Shown here: in pieces, positions 22,834 to 33,034 of the stretch | Layout of the letters: each line of letters opens with the position of its first letter | Position numbering within the stretch: the first letter of the stretch is position 1 | Assembly (NCBI RefSeq): GCF_000090795.2 | Contig: NW_003546584.1 | Span: 29,667 to 93,666, forward strand | Origin: Amphimedon queenslandica | Taxonomy: Eukaryota; Porifera; Demospongiae; Haplosclerida; Niphatidae | Direction: 5' to 3' | Length of the DNA: 64,000 nucleotides | Program-made: the position numbers and the translations under genes | Notes under the pieces: generated by a model | What the model was told of the DNA's origin: nothing | Databases searched by the model: none | The model's input: only the letters and a program-made list of their open reading frames with translations

Positions 22834-22878
22834 CTCATTCTCCTTTGTGGAGATGTAGAGACTAACCCATGGCCAACT
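22834..22878 (+). other. 2A-like peptide motif, degenerate
   Basis: The frame reads LILLCGDVETNPWPT. The 2A consensus is D-(V/I)-E-x-N-P-G-P, at which the ribosome skips a bond between Gly and Pro. Here Gly is Trp, which should stop skipping. Such motifs with a hydrophobic lead-in are known near the N-terminus of retroelement and other proteins in sponges and echinoderms. Confidence 0.7.
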
Positions 22879-22989
22879 GAAAGTTGCCTATCTGTTCCAT
22901 GTTACATATTGTGAAAATAGCTTTTAGCCCCTGCAGCTAAATCACTGCTAAGGGTAAGGGCTCTTGTCCAATTAAAAGTGCTAAAACAT

Positions 22990-23460
22990 TCACAGAGACG
23001 TCAAGAGTGCATGTAGAACAACATAGCATAAAAAAGGAAAAAATAAAGAAAATGCTACAAAAACAGTTTTGCTGACTACCAAAAAAACAACTTTATTGAG
23101 GAGCTGATAGAGCAGCAAAATTACAGAAAAAAATTGAACAACAGCTGAACAAGCATCAAAAAGACGAACCATGAACCTAAGCAGCAAAAAGAAGATTGAT
23201 CTTGAAGCAGAAAAGCAAATGCTTGAGAAGAACCTGAAAGTTAAAGAACAAAAGGAAGGCAATAACTCTCGAAGCAAAGGAGCAAACGCTTGAGACACGA
23301 AACAGGAACCTAAACAGCAAAAGGAAGGCAATGGCTAATGAGTTAGAAAAAGCTTTTGTTGAGAGACTGAAGAAAATTAAGAACTCCACTTTTAAATGTA
23401 GAAAATTAGAACAAACAACAACAGACAAAATGACCGTGCCTGTAAATCGAAGCGTCGATT
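22990..23460 (+). pseudogene. Lys/Glu-rich coiled-coil-like region of copy 3
   Basis: Plus frames encode repeated heptad-like Lys/Glu/Leu stretches such as NLKVKEQKE, EAKEQTLETRNRNLNSKRK and ANELEKAFVERLKKIK, broken by frame changes. It probably formed a coiled coil downstream of the 2A motif. The phenylalanine-rich minus-strand open frames here are its mirror image. Confidence 0.45.
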
Positions 23461-23899
23461 ATTTGTAGAAACAAGTTACGAAAAAGAAGTAAGGTGTCAC
23501 ACAGATTAAGATCGGCATAAATTAAGTCGTCTCTCCTTCAGGGTAGAAAAGGCAACTGCTAAGTTTTTGACAAAGACAAAGTAGGGGCACAATTTTTTAG
23601 TACTTGTTGCAGCAGACTACTCTACCGTGGTAATGTAGTCCCCTGTAAAGAATCCAAATATTCCAATGGCAATGAAGCTTTACTTGACAAGGCATTGGGA
23701 AACATGACATTTTTGGGCCATCCGTGAATGTCCCTACTAATATAAATGCGATATGTAATGTCTTACCATGCCTCCCATTGCAAACGGAAATATGTCTCAA
23801 ATTGAAGAAAATTAAGTATAAATAGCATTATCTTTATCATTTTGTAAATCCACATAAAATCATGGAAGCTTTAAAATTTTTAAAAATAACAATCCTGTT

Positions 23900-24570
23900 A
23901 TAAGGATAGAGTTTAAAATGGAAATTGGGCAAGGGAATCAATGCATGATAATGAGGAATTGTTACGTAATTTAATTGATACTGCTCCTGTTTGTGTTACT
24001 GATGAGTCCCCTGTTGATACAGACAATAATTGTGATGTCTCCCCTAATCATAATAATAAAAATTCACCTGAACCTCCTGTTTTAACCCTCAAAACGCATT
24101 AATGCATCTGGGGGTGGGTCACTGAAATGGTCAGTAATGCATTAAAGAATCGAGATGCATACTGCTCCTTAAAAGTATTTATAAAATTGTCTGCTGCACA
24201 AAGTAAAGGTATTGTAGGCTATGTAAAACCTTTTTATTCTATATTTTCAAGTTACAAGCTTGTAGCTAGTTGTTTTGCTGTGTTACAGATGAAGGAACGA
24301 TTGTCATTGTATATGGCTGCAAAAAGGCCTCCTAGCTCACTGACACTTCATGCCCTCGAAGAATAGCCAGCAGATCATTGCTCTGTGAAGTCCAAAGAGC
24401 TATTAGAAGTAGCTGTAAGGTTGATGAAGCGCCTAGGAAAAGAAGAAACTGTTCTACCTTTCTTCCACTGTACAAACCAATGGAGGAACTCAAAAAAGGA
24501 GCACGTTTTCTACCATTCTTGGCTACCTATTGGAGAACAAGCTTTAAACTTACGTAAAAGCTGAAGAAGA
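23900..24570 (+). pseudogene. unknown region of copy 3 polyprotein
   Basis: Open pieces include an acidic/Asn-rich part (DNNCDVSPNHNNKNSPEPP near 24,040) and a helical part (24,127-24,366, with IKLSAAQSKGIVGYVKPFYS), continuing past a stop as KELLEVAVRLMKRLGKEE. No family recognised. From 24,570 to 25,100 nothing is recognised; it is AT-rich. Confidence 0.35.
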
Positions 24571-25109
24571 ACGTACAGAAAATATTTATGAAATAAAAAT
24601 GGATTGTTTTTTAATTCTTTTTTTTGGCAGGTGGGCACCATCTTGAGGCTGTTCTAGTAGGCTCTATTTCTAGCCTTGTTTCTTGACTTCTTAAAGATGA
24701 AAAGCTACAACAATTAGTTAGACATTGTGTTCAGACATGCTCCACTATGTATTAACACAATTACAAATTACTTTTGTTAATTTATGTTTTTAACAAGTGT
24801 TATAAAATACTTTTCTGCAGTTTGACCAAAATTTAACATGTACAAAAAGTTTAGCATTACAACTGGTACTTCAAGTGTCCCTTTGTCCCATATAAAAATA
24901 AACTTAACATGTATGCTTGTACTGTTTTTATAATAGCAACTACATTTTGCACCTATCTCATTGTATGAAACATCAGCGCATCGGATGATTTATCTATTTT
25001 TAACCCTGACCGTTAAAGGGATCAGTAATACTGCATCTTCCGAAAATAATGACTTTTAATGTTTTTTTTTATGTAATACTGATCCTTTATATGATAAAAA
25101 ATGACGCTG

Positions 25110-25615
25110 CTTGAGAGAGAAAGGATTTCTTGTCCATCAATTTGAAGGGAATGGCAATTGCCTCTTTGAGGCAATTGCTTACTAACTAGCACAGGGTCCT
25201 AGATATGGCAATAATTTTAGAGAAAATTTGTTAACATTTTTACAGCAAAATTGCTCGCAATACATGGATCACATATGCTTATCAGTAGGTAGTAGTGATC
25301 CTTATAATGCAGACACTGATATTCCAGTTGATTTTGCCAGAATGATGTCAACTATACCAAACACAGAAGAAAGGCAGCAGCTTATTTTTGATACGTATCT
25401 TAAAAAATTAAGCAATAAATTATGGGGACACAATATAGCATTGCAGAGACTCAGTGACATGCTTAATATTAGTGTGAAGGTTTTACAGTTTGTTCGTAAA
25501 AACACAGTCCTTGTTACTAATGTTTGTCCTCTTAATAGTACATCTAACACCGTTACAATACATTTAGAGCTATTCCTACAGTTATTTTGTAGGATAAAAT
25601 CCTCTTCCTAGTAGT
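25110..25615 (+). pseudogene. OTU domain, copy 3
   Basis: FLVHQFEGNGNCLFEAIAY (25,122-25,181) is the OTU catalytic loop, with GNGNC in place of the usual (G)D-G-N-C: Cys kept, Asp replaced by Asn. A stop follows AIAY. The fold then continues with NFRENLLTFLQQNCSQYMDH, MMSTIPNTEERQQLIF and KLSNKLWGHNIALQRLSDML (25,228-25,611), the W-G-x-x-x-x-L core of OTU folds. The C-terminal His is not seen. Confidence 0.65.
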
Positions 25616-25842
25616 AATACTGTTAACAGTGATGCATGTAATGTACATGTACAATGTGATAGTACTGCACCTTGCTGTGTTAATGTTGGTCATGTGAATG
25701 ATTTCAGTGATAAAAATATATGAGTAACAAGACGAACTTCATGAAGAAACAGTATCTCGCGGGGACAATCATTTTTTAAAAATAAACAAAGGCCCCTTAA
25801 TTTCCAGTGTGTTATTAGTACAGCACCGAGTAACCAAAAATA

Positions 25843-26800
25843 ATGTCTATTGCTCCAGGTGAAGGTCAGAAGCCTTTATCAATGATGTTTGATACTGATG
25901 TCAAATATTTATCTTATCCTGACAAGTTACCCTTTGATAAGGGTGGCTTTAACACTGAGAGGAGCACAAACATCACCTATCGTAAATATTTTAATCAGCA
26001 TTTCTTAAATGTGGATGGGCGTTTTAGTCAAGATCTTGATTACCTTTCTATGGCTCAATATAGAGTGGAGGCTAAGCGGCAGTTAGACGATGCTCACAAC
26101 TATGCTTGGTGTCAAAGGCCATATGACAGTGCAAATACAGCTGCACAAGTAAGAGATCCTAAGTGTCTTAACAAATTTGTTCGTAAAGACAAGGCCTATA
26201 GGTTCATGAAGAACATTAGAGGTTTTCCTCCATACTACTAAAGAACATTTTATGACTTGTTGGCCATGGTGAGACAGCTTGGAAATACTACCTTTTTCTT
26301 CACTCTATCAGCTGCTGATCTAAAGTGGCCTGATATGATGCAAGTATTTGCCCAGCAATACGGAGTTTACTACCGAGATGAGGAAGTAAAAAACCTCTTT
26401 TTTTGGAGAAAGTTGCAGTTTGCTTACGAAGAATCCAGTAGCTGCAGCCAGACACTTTAATTATTGATTAAACACATTTTCTAATGATTTTGTCATATCA
26501 GATCCCTTTATTTTGGTGAATTAAAGGACTACGCAATAAGAGTGGAGTTTGAGATCAAGGGCTTGCCTCATGCTCATTGGGTCATGTGGATGAAGAACGC
26601 TCCAAAGTAAGGAATAGTCTGTGAATACATAGACAAATATATCAACTGGAAATGTGCTCGGAAGAAGCATTGATAAAGAATCTAGTCAAGGAAGTACAAA
26701 CTCACCGCCAATCCATTTATTGTAAAAGAAATGGTAAGTGCAGGTTCCATTTTCCACACTTTCCAAGTGCAAGAACTGTAATAGCATCCCAGGGTAATAG
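25843..26800 (+). pseudogene. Helitron_like_N / Rep region, copy 3
   Basis: IAPGEGQKPLSMMFDTDVK starts the conserved region, followed by YRKYFNQHFLNVDGRFSQD, IRGFPPYY, a stop, then FYDLLAMVRQLGNTTFFFTL and SAADLKWPDMMQVFAQQYG (26,251-26,460). After a frame change comes YAIRVEFEIKGLPHAHWVMW (26,528-26,590): PHAH is the HUH metal-binding motif of the rolling-circle nuclease. CEYIDKYI (near 26,619) is the tyrosine region. IYCKRNGKCRFHFPHFPSA (near 26,715) ends it. It is broken by at least three frame changes. Confidence 0.85.
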
Positions 26801-26809
26801 TGACGACTG

Positions 26810-27960
26810 CAATAATTAGGAAATCAAACAATGTTTGGACAAGGTCGGAAAGCTAATAGCAGAAGGTAACACAGATGTCTCAATTGAGGAATTGATTGAA
26901 CTTGCACAAGTAAATCGAGAACTCTACGAAAAGGCTGTATCAACTCCATCTTCTGGTGAAGTTGTGTTAAAGTGCAATCCAAAAGACTCTTTTATCAATG
27001 ATACAAAACACGTTTCTGTTTCCTTGGAAGGCCAACCACAATATTCAATACGTAGTGAATGTATATGCATGCATAATGTATTTGGAATTGTATATAACAG
27101 TTTCAAAAAAGCATGTGTAAACAATTAAAGCAAGTAGCTTCTGTAGAAAGAACATCAGAAGTAACATAGCAGCTGGGCAAAATTGGAGCAGCCTTTTTGA
27201 ACCACAGACAACTTTGTTCACAAGATGCAGCTAATTGTTTGTCGTCATTAACAATGATGCAATTGAGCTGTGATGTTAATCACGTCAACACAAGTCAAAT
27301 GGAGGACCATACTATTGCATTTAGAACACTGGGATACTTGCTTCTTTTGAGAATGAACACAATGATGTATTTTGCAAAAGGAATATACAACAATATACAC
27401 ATGACCATCAGTAATTGCTTCTTTCCGTCTGGCAGAATTTAATGCCAATTACAATGTAAAGTATGGTTCTACTACCAGAAATAATAATGATGGTGATAAT
27501 GAGGATTTTCATGAATTTGATGGGAGCTACTTTGAAGGAGATTAAGTTACTTGATGACCTTGGAACAATATTAAAAATGAACAGTTATAGCTGTAATTTT
27601 GTTACATCGATACAGTCAAGATAGTGATCATACTAATTGTTACATGCCATGCTTAATGCTACACATTCCCTCGTATGTAGAGGAAACTGACTTGCTAGGC
27701 GGATTCTATTCCTATGAGGCTTATCACAATAACAGGCTTGTTAAAATTCTAGCTAATGAACGCAAGTACATTGCTACAGAAATAGGAGACATATGATACA
27801 ATGAACAGAACCTCCCTAAAAATGTCTGCGACCAGTTAGCAATCCTACAGATTTAAAGGTGCAGCTAACAAGGACATAACACCGGTTGAGGAATGCAGGT
27901 CTCTTATTAGAGGATAAAACAAGAGGCAAAGAGAAATAGCAACTTAACACAGTTCAAGGA
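26810..27960 (+). pseudogene. Rep-helicase linker, copy 3
   Basis: Pieces such as TDVSIEELIELAQVNRELYEKAV (26,835-27,128), LGYLLLLRMNTMMYFAKGIY (27,197-27,442) and LMLHIPSYVEETDLLGGFYSYEA (27,599-27,796) match the region between Rep and PIF1 in this Helitron group. The short open frames are separated by stops. Confidence 0.5.
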
Positions 27961-28966
27961 GACTGTACTTGCTTTGAGAATTGATAGAAGGGTTAAAATG
28001 TATCACATTTTTGTAAGTGTCCCAGGAGGTGTGGGCAAGTGTCACATTATGCAGATAATTCAGACTGATACATTCAGACTGTTAAAATTGTGGGGTTTTA
28101 TTGAACCAGATGAAGCTATAGCTTTACTAACCGCACCTACTGGTGTAGCAGTGTTTAATATTGGAAGCATGACCTTACACTATGCCTTAATGCGAGGATA
28201 TAATAGAATTCGTAATTACCAGTCTTTAAGCCGGGACAAGGTAAATATGTTTCAGTTTAGGCTTTGGAAACTTAAGCTTTTGACCATAGATGAAGTAAGT
28301 ATGCTGCGAAGGAACTTGCTACTAGAAGTACACAAAAGGCTTAATGAAATATTAGTTCAGCCTCACAATGTTCTTTTTGGGAATATTAGCATTTCAGCTG
28401 TTGGCGACTTGTATCATCTTCCATCTGTAAATTGGATGGTTATGGAAGGAGCATTTTAAGATGTTAGAGCTTCAGGAAATCACGCGTCAAAGGGACGATG
28501 CCCAGTTTGTAGAAATTCTTAGTTGAGGAAGAACAGAGACTTGCACTAATGAGGACATACAAGTGTTAAAAAGTAGAGAAATTACTAAAACTTCAGCTGG
28601 ATATCCAACATAAGCACTCCATGTACATAGAAGCAATCTAAGTGTGGAGAAATGGAATGAAATAATGTTACATTCATTGGCCTCTGATGATGATCAGTAT
28701 CTCATAATAGCAACAAACTAATCAAACAGTGCAGATAGATCTGTAGAAAGTGATTTGCACCATGAGCTTCGACTACTTGTTGGTGCTAAAGTTATGTTAA
28801 CTATTAATGTCAAGGCTATTGATGGTCTAGTTAATTGCGCCAGAGGGGAGGCTGTTCATTTTACAACATATTTGAGTTGAAATGTATCACAAAATTAATT
28901 TTAGTAAAATTTAATGACCGAAATTCAGGAAAACAGCCATTAAAACCAGTGCATATTGTCATTTGA
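27960..28966 (+). pseudogene. PIF1-like helicase, copy 3
   Basis: An open piece of 161 codons (27,974-28,459) has Walker A VPGGVGKCHIMQII (the usual GKS is GKC), LTAPTGVAVFNIGSMTLHYA, Walker B LLTIDEVSML (intact) and ISAVGDLYHLPSV. The downstream half continues in other frames with EITRQRDDAQFVEIL, LRLLVGAKVMLTINV and KPVHIVI near 28,966. Length is near normal for a PIF1 domain but it is split by stops after 28,459. Confidence 0.85.
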
Positions 28967-28989
28967 TTTTTAATTATAATAACAATAAC

Positions 28990-30050
28990 TATTATTATTC
29001 AATTATCACTGTTTGAGGTTGAGCATGAGTGCTTAGATCTCAAGCTTTTATCTTTCTGTAAATTCTTTGTGTTGCTTTTCTATTGTTCAACAAATCTCGA
29101 GGTAAATCTGAATCCTCACTGTAACGTAAAGTGTTAGTACTTCATCTAGAAGGAATTTCTATGCTTCCTTATCATCCTCGTTCCGCTTTCTTCAGTACTC
29201 TGTCCCTCTCTCTGTTCATCAAATAGTTATATCCATTCAGTGGTAATCTCTTCGTTCTCCCTGAGTTTTCTCATGTTCTCACTACTGCTAAACTTGCAAG
29301 TCAGTCTTAGTGCTCTATTGAGTAACATAAAGTGTGAAAGTCATTGTTACAAACAGTCAACTTTCTGCAACTTATATTGTCTCGTACAGTTATCGGAACT
29401 CTTGTCAACTATATCCTCTTCATCTTCATCATTCTTATTGTCTTCCTGCAAAAAGTCACAAAGTAAACCTAATATGGTGTTTCTCAGTGCCTCTTTGACT
29501 ACCTTGCCTTAGTTTTAATTGTATCTTTCTTACTAAATAGCCACCAAAATACAAGTGAGCACTGCTCTCATCGATGAATAGGCCTCCTACTGGACTCGTT
29601 GAATTGAATTCTAGTTGTGATTGTCTTGATGTCACCTTTTTCCAAAATGATGTGAACATTATGTAAGTAATTTCAATTATAATAAATGGAATTCTTCTGC
29701 TTTTACGATGCTGTGTAGTGACATCAAGAATTTCATATACTCAGCAGATGTAACGAAAGAAGAAAATCGAAGCTATACATGTTCCTTATGAATTGAAGGG
29801 TGACTGTTGCTGATGTCCAGATTCTCAATAACTTGATGAGGTAAGTGTTATATTGCTGAACAGCAACCTTTTTTGTTCCCATAGAACACCTACTTTTTAA
29901 GTTTTCAGCTACACTTGAACATTTTGACACAGTTACAGTTCGTAGTTTTGATTCTTGTCTGGAGATGATTGTATGTGTAGCAACTATATGAGATGAAATA
30001 TTATTATAAGTATGTACATGTAAAATCAATGCTTACTTTCAATTTCTGTA
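28990..30050 (-). pseudogene. transposon-like gene relic (GGYLVRK type)
   Basis: The minus strand has FNSTSPVGGLFIDESS and YFGGYLVRKIQLKLRQG (29659-29456), followed after a frame change by an acidic run (EDNKNDEDEEDIVDKSS near 29,420). The order (PVxGL, GY(L/V)xRK, acidic) recalls the C-terminal part of a repeated transposon-like family of cnidarians and sponges. I cannot name the superfamily. The upstream open frame 30029-29733 is Ser/Thr-rich and not recognised. Confidence 0.3.
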
Positions 30051-30059
30051 CAAAATGTT

Positions 30060-31660
30060 TGTTATTATGCTTTTAAAAGTTGGTGTTGATGATGTTGTTG
30101 ATGTAAGTTTTTTTTTGGTATTGGCTCACTGTCCACTGGAATATCTGTGGGTTGCTTGTTTCTTTGGGTATTGCCTTTTACAATTCCATCTGTGGTAATT
30201 GAGTTTAATACACAAAGTGCCTGTTGATTTTTTAAAATTCAGCTGATGATGGATTGCTGTGCTGCCCGAAACATTACTGCAGAGGATCCTGGCAAATCTT
30301 TTCACTCAGGAAACTCTTAACTCCAGGCATCATGAAAATATAATTGACAAGCTCAATGAATGAATAAGTTAAAAAGTATTTGTATTGTATTTTTGTATCA
30401 TGCATGCAATACCCACCAGTTCTTTTGATTTCAAGCAGAGTTTCTCTTTTTAGTATTAGTTTCTTTGTTTCTTTTGCCTTTAGCTATTTATTGTCGCTAA
30501 TTTGCTTCCCCCATCCATTGAGCCATGTTAAGAACTCCTTGTAACTACTGTATATAATAAGTTATTATATTGACAATAGTTTATTCAGCCTACTTGAATT
30601 TTTTTGTCTCCAGTGACATAGCTGGAAGAATAATTGGAAACATTTAACATGTCAAAGAACTTGTGAAATTACTTAATAAAGTTGGCTGTTTCTTTGGCTT
30701 CATCTGGTAAGAGTGTCTTCATTCCAGTACTGACTGTAGCAGTGAGAACCTATAACATTTTATCAATTTTTTGATTTTGAAAATGTTCCGTACTTGTGCA
30801 GCTAAATCAATTCTCCCTTGAAAAACCAGTTACATTAATGTGCTCATACATGAGCTTAGTTAGACTTGTAAGCCACTTACACTTCAATGTCATTCAATAG
30901 AGGTCTTTTACAAATCTCCAAGAAATTGGCACACCATTAAAGTCAATGATTAGTTGTAATTATTAGTGAACAGGCACATATAAATTACCTCCATGTTTCT
31001 TTCATTACTTGTATTTGGTGGTTTTTATGAGAAGAGGTGGATCTGATATGAAGTAAACGTTGCACATCAGTGAACATGGATTTTTAGTAATATGTTACTT
31101 CAGAGCTGGTATGTTTTCAAATGTGTTTTCTGTTGGCTGAGTTACCATCAAGAGTATTGCATGCAACTTTAAAGTCGCATTTCTTTATTTGTAGTATGGC
31201 CTCATATAATATTGGGGCCATTTGTTATAAAAAGTCCACTGATAATTAATACAAGTATAGATGAAGCTAAGACTTTGTTTTTTCTGCTTTGTTCATTGGT
31301 GTCAATCTGCTTCTAAAGCTGAAGATGTTCATTGTTGTGTCACATGCTACAAAATCCAATCAATTCTTCAAAAGAAAAAGTATTAATATTATTATAATAA
31401 TTATAAATTACCTGTAAACTGACATAGACAAGTCCTTCCTTAATGTGCATTTCAGTGCTACCTCTTTCTGGAAATCTGCAGTGGCTGTGAGTTTAGAGTC
31501 TTAGATAAGTTGCAAATTCAGATCAAAACTGAAGCCACTTGTGGACTTAAAATGTGTGTATAATCTCTCAGAGTACATTGAGAAGGCAAATTTATGCTTG
31601 ATTTCCGTAACGTTTTGTATGCACTAGATGATTTATTCCGGAAGTAAATGCATTACTTGA
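30060..31660 (-). pseudogene. P-element/THAP9-like transposase, C-terminal half
   Basis: The minus strand, across many frames, gives CIYFRNKSSSAYKTLRKS (from 31,650), TLRDYTH, EGLVYVSLQ, SILV..ISGLFITNGPN, TLDGNSANRKH, ISDPPLLIKTTKY, NGVPISWRFVKDLY, LMYEHINVTGFS, DEAKETANFI...FFDMLNVSNYS, WLNGWGKQIS and LSEKICQDPLQ (near 30,290). This is the order of the P-element RNase H-like domain and its C-terminal part as in THAP9. The stretch is dead. Its N-terminal half is at 43,199-43,860; the two are separated by the X+Y insertion. Confidence 0.8.
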
Positions 31661-32072
31661 TACCTTAAAAGAAGTTCAATTAAATACCATGGAAACCAAT
31701 TGATTGTTGCTATGACAATTGACCACGTGTTTATACATTTAGTGTTCAGCAGCTAATCAGCTACTCCTAAGCAGTTTTAGTGGAGCCATCCAGACTCCAG
31801 TTCTCCATCCGTTATCTCCTTGTATAGATGGACCGTTACTTTCAAGCTTTTTGCAGTGCTGGTCGGTCAGTCAAGTTTATAAACCACACCCAAATCAATA
31901 AACACTAACTAGAATGGGTGGAGAGTCCCGAAACACGGCAAGGAGAGTATTTCTGAAAAGAACTGGCTAAAGCAGTTTCAAGGAGCAGGAAGTATAACTC
32001 CTCAAGACCACTGCAACCTGGTGCTGTGCTTCAATAACACGCGGTTTTCAATTTTAAAAAAGTTTTAAAAAT

Positions 32073-32277
32073 GTGATGAAGTAGGATTCTGAACGATCAA
32101 CATAATACAAAATGAAAATCCAACTCTTGTGACGCAAATTCTACTCTAAATTGTACTTTCAATGTTATTACGTAAGAATTGCGGATCACCTTGTAGTGTA
32201 GAGTAGAATTTGCATCACGAGAGTAGGATTTTTATTTTGAATTTTGTTGATTGTTCGGAATCCTACTTCATCTTGTT
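32073..32277. repeat. subterminal palindrome at the left end of Y
   Basis: GATGAAGTAGGATTCTGAAC at 32,074 is answered by the complement ending GGAATCCTACTTCATC at 32,276; ACAAAATGAAAATCC, CTCTTGTGACGCAAATTCTACTCTA and their complements pair inside. The same palindrome, split by a hAT MITE, begins Y' at 13,750-14,216. Confidence 0.85.
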
Positions 32278-32885
32278 TTTTTTAATTTTTTATGTTCTTG
32301 TTTGTATTGACTTTTTAAAAACATTTATAATATTTCTTCAGTTGCCGTTGTGATATTTTTGATTTTAAACACATACAATAACATTATTATTATTATTATT
32401 GCTATGTCGTTTAAACTATTGTAAGAGACAACATTGAGTGAATAGTTATGCTGAAAGATTGTCTACTATACTGATGGAAAGTGAAATTTATACTAGTCTT
32501 GACAAGAGTCCTTGTTCAAGGAGCAGTGACAGTATCCATCTTCCCTGCAATTCTTCCTGTTGTCAAGTCATTATTATCATCGCATCACCAAGTTATTATA
32601 ACATTATTTAATTAGTTGTTTGTTTTTTGAAATAAAATAATTCATTACACAATTAAAGAATAGTATGCAAGCACAATAAAACTGGGCTGAATGCACATTA
32701 CTGTAATTTGAAATCTATAAGCCTGTCTATTGTTAATATACGTAGAGGAGGCGAAGACAGTTATAGCCTGGAGACTGGTACCGTCACTAGATGTGTTAGC
32801 GCAAAATATAGACAATAGAGAGACAGTAGATGGACAAAGCCTGTCCCGCACGACCCACCATCTATACAACTATTAAAGGGGCTGG

Positions 32886-33034
32886 GCATGATAAATGAAT
32901 AAATTAAAATTAATTCATTAATAACACATTCAATAATAAATAATAATAAATTAAACTTAATTAATAACACAAAAAATAATAAATTAAACTTAAATAATAA
33001 TTAACACATTCAATAATAATAATAATAATAATTA
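32886..33034. repeat. (AAT)n-rich low-complexity tract
   Basis: Runs of AATAATAATA and AATTAAACTTAATAA with no coding potential. The 32,680-32,885 stretch before it holds nothing recognised. Confidence 0.7.

Larger units (their letters stand above)
22805..28966 (+). mobile_element. Helitron-like element, copy 3
   Basis: The plus strand has, in order, a 2A-like peptide motif, a Lys/Glu-rich helical region, an unknown region, an OTU domain, a Helitron_like_N/Rep region with HUH motif, a linker, and a PIF1 helicase. This is a second Helitron family: its OTU domain lies before Rep, whereas in copies 1 and 2 it lies after the helicase. Frames are broken throughout. The helicase ends near KPVHIVI (28,966) and the element's 3' end was not found. 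Confidence 0.75.

Noticed and set aside
22990-23428. Phe/Leu-rich minus-strand open frames that look like membrane proteins
   Set aside because: They are the mirror of a Lys/Glu-rich plus-strand coding region of Helitron copy 3.
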